This document shows positions 1-7,497 of a stretch of DNA of 50,201 bases, one piece after another. Numbering within the stretch: the stretch's first letter is position 1; the number at the start of each line of letters is the position of its first letter. The notes under the pieces are model-generated. The model did not search any database, had not been told where the DNA came from, and was given only the letters and a program-made list of their open reading frames with translations. The stretch spans positions 1,485 through 51,685 of the forward strand of contig DCWO01000082.1 in the NCBI GenBank assembly GCA_002328865.1, in the 5' to 3' direction. The DNA comes from Dehalococcoidia bacterium UBA2160 (GTDB lineage: Bacteria > Chloroflexota > Dehalococcoidia > Lucifugimonadales > UBA1123). The position numbers and the translations under genes are program-made.

Positions 1-621
1 GATCAATTCTCTCAGGCGATTCTGGACCAGTTCAGCCAAGCGGCTTTGGACCAATTCTCTGCAGCAGTCTTGGACCAGTTCACACAGGCGGCGCTTGACG
101 GGTTCACGGCTGCGGCCCTGGACCAATTCAGCGCCGCAGCCCTGGACCAGTTCACAGTAGCTATGCTGGATCAGTTCAGCGCCGCGGTCCTGGACGGATT
201 CTCGGCGGCGGTCTTGGACGGTTTCTCAGCCGCGATACTGGATCAGTTCACGCAAGCGGCCCTCGACGGGTTCTCCGTTGCCGCGCTGGACCAGTTCTCG
301 CAAGCGGCGCTCGACGGTTTCTCCGCCGCGGTGCTTGACCAGTTCACTCAAGCTGTGCTCGATCAGTTCTCCACCGCGATCCTCGATCAATTCACAGTCG
401 CAATGCTCGACGGTTTCTCGACCGCGATCCTCGATCAGTTCACAGTCGCGGTGATGGATCAGTTCACACAGGCGGCGCTCGACGGTTTTTCAGCGGCGAT
501 ATTGGACCAATTCAGCACGGCGATACTGGACCAATTCACGCTGGCCGCTCTCGACCAATTCATGCTCGGAGTGCTGGACCAGTTCATGGCAGCCGTTCTC
601 GATCAGTTCACATTTGCTTAC
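1..621 (+). repeat. 24-bp in-frame tandem repeat array encoding LDQF[ST]xAx octapeptides
   Basis: About 26 consecutive 24-nt units with no spacers, all in the protease frame. Codons for the invariant Leu, Asp and Phe vary freely between units (ctg/ctc/ttg, gac/gat, cag/caa), while the protein pattern is conserved. This argues for selection on the peptide rather than recent DNA slippage. The second variable position alternates between Gln and Gly. The last three units diverge (Met in place of Ser/Thr). The array continues beyond the left edge. Confidence 0.95.
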
Positions 622-1524
622 TTCCACAGCCTGGCAGTCCAAGCTTTGGACGCCGAATTCGGGGCGACCGCGAGATCACAGAGTGGATTGGCAGCGATCA
701 ACGCGCCCCAGGCGCTGCTGACCTCAACTGGCGCCGGCGTCGTTGTCGCGGTGATCGACTCTGGAATCAGCGACCACTGGTACCTGAATAGTCAAATTGC
801 TCCGGGCGGTTACGATTTCGTTGACTTCGACGCGGATCCCGCTGACGAAACCAACGGCATCGACGACGACGGCGACGGCATGGTTGACGAAAGCTTCGGT
901 CACGGGACTCACGTGGCTGGCATTGTGAACCTGGTGGCTCCTGATGCGATGATCCTGCCCATCCGAGTCCAAGACAGCGACGGAGGTAGATGGTCCTTCA
1001 TAATGGCGGAGGCTATCCAGTACGCGGTCGATCAGGGTGCCGACGTCATCAACCTCAGCCTGGGCGTGAGCTGCCCGTCCAAAGTACTCGAGTGGGCAGT
1101 TGACTATGCGGCCTTCGCCGGAGTCACAGTTGTCGCGGCAGCGGGCAATACGGACTCGCCGAACGTGCACTATCCTGCGGCATACTACCGGACGATAGCG
1201 GTGGCGGCGCTTGAGGACACAGGCGTCAAGGCGTCTTTCTCGAATTACAACGCGTACGTTGACATCTCAGCTCCGGGTGTCGGCGTGTACAGCACCTTTG
1301 GTGAGGGCCAGTTCGCTTGGTGGAGTGGAACCTCCCAGGCCACGCCGATGATCGCCGGCGCTGCGGCGTTGCTTCTGGAGATCAACCCGACGCTCTATCC
1401 GGCCTACGTCTCGGACCTGTTGGGGATGAGCGCACAGGACGTGGACCCTCTGAATCCAGGATATGAAGGCCAGCTTGGCTACGGCATGGCCAACCTGGCG
1501 CTGGCAGTCACAATCGTTCCGTAG
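1..1524 (+). CDS. Subtilisin-like S8 serine protease with N-terminal octapeptide repeats (5' partial)
   Basis: The reading frame is open from base 1, so the true start lies upstream. Residues encoded by 1-621 form about 26 tandem 8-residue units of consensus L-D-[QG]-F-[ST]-x-A-x. A subtilase catalytic domain follows. Catalytic Asp is in AVIDSGI (codon 757-759), His in GHGTHVAG (codon 901-903) and Ser in GTSQATPMIAGA (codon 1333-1335); the oxyanion Asn is in AAAGN. All four are intact, so activity is expected. An acidic D/G-rich stretch between Asp and His (about 830-890) could bind calcium. The signal peptide, if any, is outside the window. The next gene (1600) follows on the same strand after 75 bp and may be co-transcribed. 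Protease family is certain; target and repeat function are unknown. Confidence 0.93.
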   Translation, partial: DQFSQAILDQFSQAALDQFSAAVLDQFTQAALDGFTAAALDQFSAAALDQFTVAMLDQFSAAVLDGFSAAVLDGFSAAILDQFTQAALDGFSVAALDQFSQAALDGFSAAVLDQFTQAVLDQFSTAILDQFTVAMLDGFSTAILDQFTVAVMDQFTQAALDGFSAAILDQFSTAILDQFTLAALDQFMLGVLDQFMAAVLDQFTFAYFHSLAVQALDAEFGATARSQSGLAAINAPQALLTSTGAGVVVAVIDSGISDHWYLNSQIAPGGYDFVDFDADPADETNGIDDDGDGMVDESFGHGTHVAGIVNLVAPDAMILPIRVQDSDGGRWSFIMAEAIQYAVDQGADVINLSLGVSCPSKVLEWAVDYAAFAGVTVVAAAGNTDSPNVHYPAAYYRTIAVAALEDTGVKASFSNYNAYVDISAPGVGVYSTFGEGQFAWWSGTSQATPMIAGAAALLLEINPTLYPAYVSDLLGMSAQDVDPLNPGYEGQLGYGMANLALAVTIVP

Positions 1525-1599
1525 ACACGGCTTGGACCGTGCGGCGGCGCCGCTTACGAATCGGACAACACATTAACGGTCATCTAAGGGGTAGCATCG

Positions 1600-2139
1600 A
1601 TGTCAACTAAATGCACAGTAGAGATGTTGCAGGTCGTAGACTACGTGACCGGCCTTCTGGACGAGGACCAACGGGCCGAAGTGCGAGACCATGTCGCCTC
1701 AGGTTGTGCGACATGCACCGATCGTCTCGCGCTGATCGGGACCATGGCAGCGGATGGCGATCCCTCACAGTCAGAGCGATTGCTAGCTCAACCGTTGCTG
1801 GACACGCAACTTCATGCCCGTGTACCGGGCGTTCGAGGCTCCGCCACTCTTTCTCGAAGACGCGTGTATGAGGCGGAGAGCAGGATCTGCATCGATATCC
1901 AACAGCACGAAGTGACCGAAGGCAGCGCCACGTTGGAAGGGCAGGTTCTTATTCGTGGAGGGAGCCTCCTGGAGGTCGCCCAGGCTATTGTCGCACTCCG
2001 TCAGGACGGCGCTTCTATCAGTGAATCCAGCGTAGATGCCCTCGGCGACTTCAGCATTCCGGATGTTTCACCCGGCCGCTACGACTTGACAGTCGTGCTG
2101 GAAAACATGGAAGTGGTCGTCAAAGGCATCGAAGTCTAG
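1600..2139 (+). CDS. Small zinc-finger anti-sigma-like protein with C-terminal beta-sandwich domain
   Basis: A 179-residue protein. The start ATG is preceded by AAGGGG (1586-1591) at good spacing. The N-terminal 45 residues resemble the zinc-binding domain of anti-sigma factors: Cys5, then His31, Cys36 and Cys39 (H-x4-C-x2-C). Residues about 105-179 look like a carboxypeptidase-regulatory-like fold (ALGDFSIPDVSPGRYDLTV). No membrane segment is visible, unlike a classical membrane anti-sigma factor, so it would be soluble. It sits directly behind the repeat protease and ahead of a terminator, so it is probably the last gene of that operon. The partner sigma factor is not visible and may lie upstream of the window. 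Confidence 0.7.
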   Translation: MSTKCTVEMLQVVDYVTGLLDEDQRAEVRDHVASGCATCTDRLALIGTMAADGDPSQSERLLAQPLLDTQLHARVPGVRGSATLSRRRVYEAESRICIDIQQHEVTEGSATLEGQVLIRGGSLLEVAQAIVALRQDGASISESSVDALGDFSIPDVSPGRYDLTVVLENMEVVVKGIEV

Positions 2140-2171
2140 ATCAGCGCGGTGCTACCCCGCCGCGTATGAAC

Positions 2172-2211
2172 GGGCCCCGCTCCAATCAGGAACGGGGCCT
2201 GTTTTGTTGTT
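2172..2211 (+). terminator. Rho-independent terminator
   Basis: Stem GGCCCCG (2173-2179) pairs with CGGGGCC (2193-2199), followed by TGTTTTGTTGTT. It closes the protease/zinc-finger transcription unit, between convergent genes. Confidence 0.85.
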
Positions 2212-2280
2212 CACCCAGTCGCATACCGCGTACATGTACGACTTGTGTTGCGACCGGGAGGCGTGGATGCCGTCTTGACG

Positions 2281-2826
2281 CTAGCTGGGGTCGGGGTTTC
2301 TCGAGTCGTACAACGGGCCGCCGTCGATTGCGGGTTTGTTCTTGTGCCTGGGCACACTCACTGTCAGAACGGCAAAGCAGATCGCGTCATGTTCATCAGT
2401 GGCACGAACTGTGATGTGGTACACGCGGCCATCGCCTTTGTTGTCGCGTTCCGCCCGTACCTGGGCAGTGTCGGTGTCGATCCCCATGCCGTCCGGAGTC
2501 GTATGTTTCTTCTTGGTCTTCTCACCCGGCTCTATGACGATCACCGGCTCATCCTGCCAAATATTGAATATCTCGAGTGTGACCTCGTCACCGTCGGGAT
2601 CGGTTATGTCCAGCACCTTGATCTCTTCGAATGTGCCCTGTTTGTCGTTCTCGAGGACTGCTTTGCTAGGCGCTGCGCTGGTGCAGTCCGGTGGAGAATT
2701 CACAACATGATCGCCATGGGCTACCGCTAGGCTTGTCTGTAATCCGATCGCTACGAATTCGAGCGCCGATGCTGCAGCGAACGCCGCCACCCAACCTGCA
2801 ATCGACTTCGCAGCCAAGTGTGTCAT
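2281..2826 (-). CDS. Secreted protein of unknown function
   Basis: A 181-residue protein. AAAGGAGG at 2841-2834 places the start at ATG 2826 (7-nt spacing) rather than the adjoining GTG at 2829. Residues about 1-38 form a Sec signal peptide: a Lys, a long Ala-rich hydrophobic core, and a likely cleavage site near AVAHG. The mature part begins near the motif DHVVNSPPDC and contains ITDPDGDEVTLEIFN, which resembles the DPDGD strand of bacterial Ig-like/cadherin-like repeats. A second predicted strand pair (VYHITVRATDEHDAICFAVLTV) supports one beta-sandwich domain. The exported location is well supported; no function can be assigned. It is convergent with the zinc-finger gene. Confidence 0.75.
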   Translation of the reverse strand: MTHLAAKSIAGWVAAFAAASALEFVAIGLQTSLAVAHGDHVVNSPPDCTSAAPSKAVLENDKQGTFEEIKVLDITDPDGDEVTLEIFNIWQDEPVIVIEPGEKTKKKHTTPDGMGIDTDTAQVRAERDNKGDGRVYHITVRATDEHDAICFAVLTVSVPRHKNKPAIDGGPLYDSRNPDPS

Positions 2827-3160
2827 CACGATTCCTCCTTTGCCTGCCCGCTCGGACGAATTCGGTGATTACTGCGGCTCCCGATCGAGACCTGTGCCTC
2901 GTTACATTCGCCGCTTTTCAGGGCCAGTCCCCACCTGTGCCGGTAACTTAGGCCGCAAAAGTGAACATTTCGGTGACAAACGGGATAGATGTAGGCGAGA
3001 TTGTGCTGGTTTTCGACCGATCGGCTGACTGCCATCGCCCGACCGACCGCGTGCCGCCCCTCGGGGAGGCCCGACCACATCCAGTTCAAACCACGATGTT
3101 TGTCCGGTTTCGACTCCGCCGCGCATTATAGTAGACAGAGGCATTTGGAGGGACCGCCTG
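2827..3160. other. Intergenic region between secreted protein and ECF sigma gene
   Basis: 334 bp between divergent genes, so it must carry both promoters. A TATAGT hexamer at 3127-3132 lies 28 bp upstream of the sigma-factor start and could be its -10. The best -35 candidate (TTGTCC, 3100-3105) is spaced 21 bp, too far for a normal housekeeping promoter. Several short frames here have no ribosome site and are not supported as genes. Confidence 0.4.
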
Positions 3161-3709
3161 TTGTTGGACGACACACAAGTCATTGCACAAGTTCGAACTG
3201 GGCAGACCGACGCGTTCGGCCACATCGTCGAACGCTACCAACTTCCCATAGTTCGGTACTTGACCCGACTGACCGGGAACATCGAGACGGCGCGAGACCT
3301 CGCTCAAGATACGTTCCTCCAGGCCTACAAGAGCATCCTGAAGACCAAGTCCGAACTGTCGCTGAAAGCCTGGCTATACCGCATCGCGACCAACAATGCC
3401 AGGCAGTTTCATCGGCGCAGGCGGCTGCTGACATTCGTGCCATTCGGCGAACGAGGAACTCCGGTCATCGCTGCCGATCAGGCATCGTCAGAGCAAACCG
3501 TGGAGAGAATGACCATTGAGCAGGCCATGCTCCGAGTTAACCATGAGAGAAGAGTGTGCATGGTCCTCCATTATGTCGAAGGTCTGAAATACAAGGAGAT
3601 CGGCGAGATTGTCGGAGTCTCGGAGGAGGCTGTCCGAAAACGCGTGGCCAGGGGCAATAATGACTTCCGCAAGGCATATCAGTCGCTCTCAGGAGATCGA
3701 GAAGAATGA
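3161..3709 (+). CDS. ECF-type RNA polymerase sigma factor
   Basis: A 182-residue sigma-70 family protein of ECF size. Region 2 spans about residues 15-85, with ARDLAQDTFLQAY and LKAWLYRIATNNARQFHRRR typical of sigma2. Region 4 spans about 115-175 and contains the helix-turn-helix LKYKEIGEIVGVSEEAVRKR. The start is TTG 3161, with GGAGG at 3147-3151 (TTG 3164 is an alternative). Its last codon overlaps the ATG of the anti-sigma gene (ATGA, 3706-3709), so the two are translationally coupled. It is expected to direct polymerase to a small regulon, probably a cell-envelope or stress response. The signal is not deducible. Confidence 0.93.
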   Translation: MLDDTQVIAQVRTGQTDAFGHIVERYQLPIVRYLTRLTGNIETARDLAQDTFLQAYKSILKTKSELSLKAWLYRIATNNARQFHRRRRLLTFVPFGERGTPVIAADQASSEQTVERMTIEQAMLRVNHERRVCMVLHYVEGLKYKEIGEIVGVSEEAVRKRVARGNNDFRKAYQSLSGDREE

Positions 3710-4782
3710 CCTGCGCGCACATCGATGAACTGCTTGCTGCACACGTCAACGACGAGCTGCCCCGCACTCAGCGTGAGTTCGTGGACCGGCACCTCGACGA
3801 CTGCACCGCATGCCGGGCGTCTCACGTCAGTCAGACGTGGGTGAGGCGTCGCCTTACAACGTTGAGGGATGTGCCTCCGGGCGCGGAAATCAGAGACGCG
3901 GCCATGTCCCGGATTATGGTGGATGCCTCGAAGCGTTGGCACACGCGCCCGATGATTCGCCCGGTGCTCTTCGCCCTCGTCATCGTCGCGGCCGTGGCTG
4001 TGCCGTTGGCGCTTCGATTCTCCGGCGCCGGGCCCGACGCGCGGATCGCTGAAGCGTACGACGCTGTCCGGAGCCTACAGACATACCGCATGAGCGGGAC
4101 GACGACAACCAATGCCGACGGCGAGACCGGAAGCATCACTTTCGAGTGGGAATTTGTCGCGCCTGACCGCTATCGCGGCGAGATCACCGGACCGGCGATG
4201 AACAACGAATTCGTTATCGTGGGTTCAGACCAGTACCTGCGCAGCTCAACGGATGGCGGCTCGTTCCAGTCTGTGGTCATGAGCGAAGACTTGCTGAACC
4301 CGATTCCGAGCCGCGGAGGCGTGCTGAAACTGCTTGCGACGATGTCCGATCTGTTGGAGCAACCGCACGAAATAATCGAAGGTGTGGACACGCGCCACAT
4401 AACCGGCAAAATCGACTTTGGCCGGCATCTCGAAGACCAACTCACGAGTCTTGATCCTTCATCGCCAGAATACGATCAGGCGATCCAGTGGATCGATCTT
4501 CAACGATCGACGCGAATCGGAGTTGAGGTGTGGGTCGCGAAAACCGACTCGTCGCTGAGGCAGATGCGCCTCGACGTGAGCAGCCCAATGATTCGATCCG
4601 GACCGGCTGGCATCCAGCAAATCGGCACGGTAGGGTACATAACCGACGTCAGATACTACGATTTCGATAAGGCAATCGAGATCGAGCCTCCGATTTCCGA
4701 TTCCGGGGCTTTGGAGCCGGGTTGGGTTTCGACGAATGGCGGTATGCCCGCTCCGACAGCGGCGCCGTCCTTGAGCCGATGA
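3706..4782 (+). CDS. Transmembrane zinc-finger anti-sigma factor with extracytoplasmic domain
   Basis: A 358-residue protein. The cytoplasmic N-terminus has the anti-sigma zinc motif: Cys3, His29, Cys33, Cys36 (HLDDCTAC). One membrane helix spans about residues 86-103 (VLFALVIVAAVAVPLALR). The remaining 250 residues lie outside the membrane and look like the LolA/MucB-type open beta-barrel found on other anti-sigma factors (repeated strands such as YRMSGTTTT, DRYRGEI and DVRYYDFDKAIEI). It should hold the sigma factor encoded immediately upstream inactive until an envelope signal, possibly a lipid or lipoprotein ligand, is sensed. The 4-nt overlap with the sigma gene supports the pairing. The ligand-binding role is inference from fold resemblance. 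Confidence 0.85.
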   Translation: MTCAHIDELLAAHVNDELPRTQREFVDRHLDDCTACRASHVSQTWVRRRLTTLRDVPPGAEIRDAAMSRIMVDASKRWHTRPMIRPVLFALVIVAAVAVPLALRFSGAGPDARIAEAYDAVRSLQTYRMSGTTTTNADGETGSITFEWEFVAPDRYRGEITGPAMNNEFVIVGSDQYLRSSTDGGSFQSVVMSEDLLNPIPSRGGVLKLLATMSDLLEQPHEIIEGVDTRHITGKIDFGRHLEDQLTSLDPSSPEYDQAIQWIDLQRSTRIGVEVWVAKTDSSLRQMRLDVSSPMIRSGPAGIQQIGTVGYITDVRYYDFDKAIEIEPPISDSGALEPGWVSTNGGMPAPTAAPSLSR

Positions 4783-4882
4783 AATATCGACTGTTGTGCG
4801 AACCATGCTGTTCGGGCGTACGGAACAATCCCACGCATCAGACCGTCAACATCAATGAGCACGTACGTAGAGGAGGATTGTC

Positions 4883-5131
4883 ATGGACTCGGGTTTTCTA
4901 ATACAGATGGCGTTGGCCGTCGTTGGCGCCGCGCTGATCGCCGGTGGAGCAGTCCTCTATCGTGGAAGCTCCGGTTCCGGCGCTCGATCGATTGGAGCGG
5001 CCGGAGTGGCGGCGGGCGCTGCCATGTGGGCGTTGGTGGCGCTCACGACGCCGATATCGAGCACTGGAGGCGGGACTTCACCAGATCTGGCGGTCGTCAC
5101 AGCGCCGACGGTCGTCGCCAACGACTGGTAA
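4883..5131 (+). CDS. Small two-helix membrane protein
   Basis: An 82-residue protein preceded by a strong AGAGGAGG (4869-4876) six bases before ATG, so it is very likely translated. Two hydrophobic segments are visible: about residues 5-26 (FLIQMALAVVGAALIAGGAV) and 36-56 (SIGAAGVAAGAAMWALVAL). Both are Gly/Ala-rich, which favours tight helix packing. A short polar tail follows. It lies 100 bp after the anti-sigma factor on the same strand and could belong to the same unit or its regulon. I do not recognise a family. Confidence 0.65.
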   Translation: MDSGFLIQMALAVVGAALIAGGAVLYRGSSGSGARSIGAAGVAAGAAMWALVALTTPISSTGGGTSPDLAVVTAPTVVANDW

Positions 5132-5156
5132 GTCGCGTGGCGCTGTCGCGACCGGA

Positions 5157-5807
5157 TCAGAAATCCGGAACGTCGACCACCTCGTTGGCTTGCGCGCCGT
5201 CGATGCGCTGCGGGCAGTCGGCAGGCGTCAGATCGCAGAACGCGCACTCTAATTGGCTCGGGGCGATTCTGGGCGGATCCGATGATGCGACGCGGCCCAT
5301 GAGGGAGAAGAGGTTGCCCCGAAAAGCGTCGTCAATCGCGCTGGCAGGGACGTCAACTTCGTGGTCGCGGTAGACGATTCTGCCTGACAGCTCCATCCCT
5401 CTGAAACGACCAACGTGCGGGAGAGCATACATGTATGTCATGAGCTGCACGTGATCCGCCAGTGATGGCTGGCCCGTCTTGATGTCGTAAATGACGCCGC
5501 GTTGTTCTTCACTTGCCACGAGGTCCGGTCTGCCCGCCAACATGGCGCCCGACGCTCCCCGCAGACTGAAGTGGCACTGCCTTTCGGTGAGCACGGTCTT
5601 GCCGTCGAATTCGAGGTCGGCGCGGACCTCGGCGAGACGGGCCGCATGGTCCATCTGCCAGGCCGCGAAGTCGTGGGTGCGGGGCATCTTGGCGTAGTCT
5701 TTGTGATGGGCACGGAACCAGGTCGCCCACTCGCAAGAGGCGTCCCCAACCAACAGCTTCGAGAGCCAGGTCACCCAGATATATGGACCGGAGCGCGGAA
5801 TCGCCAT
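5157..5807 (-). CDS. Cas4/RecB-like PD-(D/E)XK nuclease with predicted Fe-S cluster
   Basis: A 216-residue protein of the PDDEXK_1 (RecB C-terminal/Cas4) class. The nuclease motifs are readable: GRPD with Asp95, IYDIKTG with Asp108 and Lys110, and the QxxxY motif Gln121-Tyr125. Cysteines sit where Cas4 and AddB bind a 4Fe-4S cluster: Cys25 near the N-terminus and Cys188, Cys191, Cys198 at the C-terminus (C-x2-C-x6-C). A stop lies just upstream of ATG 5807, which fixes the start, though no good ribosome site is visible. No CRISPR array, cas1/cas2 or helicase gene is nearby, so a DNA repair or processing role is more likely than adaptation. Specific function unknown. Confidence 0.8.
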   Translation of the reverse strand: MAIPRSGPYIWVTWLSKLLVGDASCEWATWFRAHHKDYAKMPRTHDFAAWQMDHAARLAEVRADLEFDGKTVLTERQCHFSLRGASGAMLAGRPDLVASEEQRGVIYDIKTGQPSLADHVQLMTYMYALPHVGRFRGMELSGRIVYRDHEVDVPASAIDDAFRGNLFSLMGRVASSDPPRIAPSQLECAFCDLTPADCPQRIDGAQANEVVDVPDF

Positions 5808-5948
5808 TGTGTGTCACACCCGTGTACGCATTCCGCCACATCGTAGCACATCTCACCCTGCCTGCTTGAACTGGGCGGTCTCGTCGTCGAGGGCATGTCC
5901 CTTAAACGAGTTCACGGTTCGTTGCGAGGCAGAATCTGCAAAAGGGTG

Positions 5949-5954
5949 TATAAT
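5949..5954 (+). promoter_or_regulatory. Consensus -10 (TATAAT) before the candidate small RNA
   Basis: A perfect TATAAT seven bases before the structured segment that begins at 5961. No good -35 lies at 16-18 bp; TTGCGA at 5922-5927 is spaced 21 bp. The promoter call rests mainly on the -10. Confidence 0.4.
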
Positions 5955-5960
5955 GCACAT

Positions 5961-6068
5961 GAGCATTTGGCCGCCGTGGCGAGGCTTAGGCGGTGGCCGA
6001 ATGCTTGTACGCCAACCAATCATGAAGTCAAAAAGCCCTCCACGGCGACGTGCGAGGGCGTTTGCTTT
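5961..6068 (+). ncRNA. Candidate structured small RNA
   Basis: Bases 5961-5975 pair with 5992-6006 to give a continuous 15-bp stem. Three of these pairs are G.U wobbles in + strand RNA (5961/6006, 5968/5999, 5973/5994). They would become A/C mismatches in minus-strand RNA, so the structure favours a + transcript. The stem extends two further pairs inward. An unpaired linker (6007-6033) is followed by the hairpin 6035-6059 and GTTTGCTTT. A perfect -10 lies just upstream and no + strand gene follows for 2 kb, so this would be a stand-alone transcript of about 100 nt. I do not recognise the family. A mobile inverted repeat is the main alternative. Confidence 0.45.
6030..6068 (-). terminator. Terminator downstream of glyA (possibly bidirectional)
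   Basis: GCCCTC (6035-6040) pairs with GAGGGC (6054-6059), with an inner CACG/CGTG pairing. On the minus strand it is followed by five U (complement of A at 6030-6034), ideal for ending glyA. On the plus strand GTTTGCTTT follows, which may end the candidate small RNA. Confidence 0.75.
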
Positions 6069-6114
6069 GAGGATGCTTTATGGTTGAGGCGGCCGGTCCG
6101 GACCGCCGCCAGCC

Positions 6115-7359
6115 CTAGCGGTCAATCCCCGGAACGGGGAACTTGTCCGCCATGGCGATGACTTCGTCCCGCACCTGGTTCTCGACGGTCTCGTCGCCCA
6201 TGGCATTGAGCACCTGAAGGATCAGGCGACCCACCGTGCGGGAGTCTTCCTCCATGAGGCCTCTGGATGTAATGGCCGGGGTTCCCAAACGGACTCCGCT
6301 GGCAACCCGCGGCGGCCGCGGGTCGTAGGGAATCGCATTGCGGTTCACGACGATGTTGGCGCGGCCCAGGGCTTCCTCGGCGCGCCTGCCGGTGGTCTCG
6401 GCGGGCGTCAGGTCCACCAGCACCATGTGGTTGTCCGTTCCGCCTGCCACGAGTCGGAGGCCTCCCTCGCGCAGCGTGTCGGCCAGGGCCACCGCGTTGG
6501 CCTTGATCTGGCGTTGGTACTCGGCGAATTCGGGTTGCAGGGCCTCGCCGAAGGCGACTGCCTTGGCGGCGACGACGTGCTGCAGCGGTCCGCCCTGAGC
6601 GTTGGGGAACACGGCCCGGTCCACGTTCCGCGCCAGATCCTCGTCGCACAAGATCATACCGCCTCGCGGTCCCCGAAGCGTTTTATGGGTCGTCGTCGAA
6701 ACGATATGAGCCTCGCCGATGGGCGTTGGGTGCTCGTCCACCGCCACCAATCCGGCGATGTGGGCCATGTCCGCCATGAGTTGGGCGCCGACCCGGTCGG
6801 CGATCTCTCGCAGCTTGTGGAAGTCGATGGCCCTGGTGTACGCGGTCGCTCCGGACACGATCAGTTTTGGCCGGTGTTCCTCGGCTGATCGTGCGAGCGC
6901 GTCGTAGTCGATCAATTCTAATTCCCGGTCGACGCCGTACGGCACGAAGTTGTACAGCTTCGAAGAAAAATTAACCGGGCTGCCGTGTGTGAGGTGTCCG
7001 CCGTGATCCAGGCTCATTCCCATCACCGTGTCGCCGGGTTCGAGCACCGCGAAGTAGGCCGCCATGTTGGCTTGTGCGCCCGAATGTGGTTGAACATTGG
7101 CGTGGTCGGCCTCGAATAGGTTCTTGGCCCTCTGGATTGCCAAGCGTTCGCCCACGTCCACGAACTCGCAGCCGCCATAGTAGCGACGTCCGGGATACCC
7201 TTCGGCGTACTTGTTGGTCAGGACAGAGCCCTGAGCTTCGAGCACGGCCTTACTGGCGTAGTTCTCGGACGCAATGAGGTTGATGTTGCTGCGCTGGCGA
7301 TCGATCTCGTTGGCAATTACCTGGGCGATCTGCGGGTCTTGTTCCAGGAGCGAGGTCAT
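6115..7359 (-). CDS. glyA: Serine hydroxymethyltransferase
   Basis: A 414-residue, full-length member of the PLP-dependent SHMT family. It interconverts serine and glycine with transfer of a one-carbon unit to tetrahydrofolate in the cytoplasm. Recognisable segments are NLIASENYAS near residue 28, the YPGRRYYGG loop, ADMAHIAGLVA, and STTTHKTLRGPRGG with PLP-binding Lys226. GGAGG precedes ATG 7359. It lies downstream of hpf on the same strand, 138 bp away, and ends before a strong terminator. The folate link with folE 2 kb away is suggestive but they are not in one operon. Confidence 0.98.
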   Translation of the reverse strand: MTSLLEQDPQIAQVIANEIDRQRSNINLIASENYASKAVLEAQGSVLTNKYAEGYPGRRYYGGCEFVDVGERLAIQRAKNLFEADHANVQPHSGAQANMAAYFAVLEPGDTVMGMSLDHGGHLTHGSPVNFSSKLYNFVPYGVDRELELIDYDALARSAEEHRPKLIVSGATAYTRAIDFHKLREIADRVGAQLMADMAHIAGLVAVDEHPTPIGEAHIVSTTTHKTLRGPRGGMILCDEDLARNVDRAVFPNAQGGPLQHVVAAKAVAFGEALQPEFAEYQRQIKANAVALADTLREGGLRLVAGGTDNHMVLVDLTPAETTGRRAEEALGRANIVVNRNAIPYDPRPPRVASGVRLGTPAITSRGLMEEDSRTVGRLILQVLNAMGDETVENQVRDEVIAMADKFPVPGIDR

Positions 7360-7400
7360 TTACGTCCTCCGGCGCCGGCTATTGTCACTTCAAACGTTGA

Positions 7401-7422
7401 CGGCGTTTGACGGCAAACGCCG
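7401..7422. repeat. 8-bp stem inverted repeat in the glyA leader
   Basis: CGGCGTTT (7401-7408) and AAACGCCG (7415-7422) around a 6-nt loop, about 40 bp upstream of glyA and downstream of hpf. It has no U-run, so it is a weak terminator candidate. It could also affect glyA translation. Confidence 0.35.
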
Positions 7423-7497
7423 GTGGAGCATCGAACAGAAGCAGAGTCCGTCGGACCCGATGACCGGGCGTCAGACGCGGGCCAACCCGTAGCGGAG

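Noticed and set aside
1..621. CRISPR-like regular DNA repeat
   Set aside because: Units are contiguous with no spacers, are in frame with the protease, and vary by synonymous changes.
5132..5152. GTCGCG/CGCGAC hairpin between convergent genes as a terminator
   Set aside because: A six-bp stem with no U-run on either strand; too weak to support.
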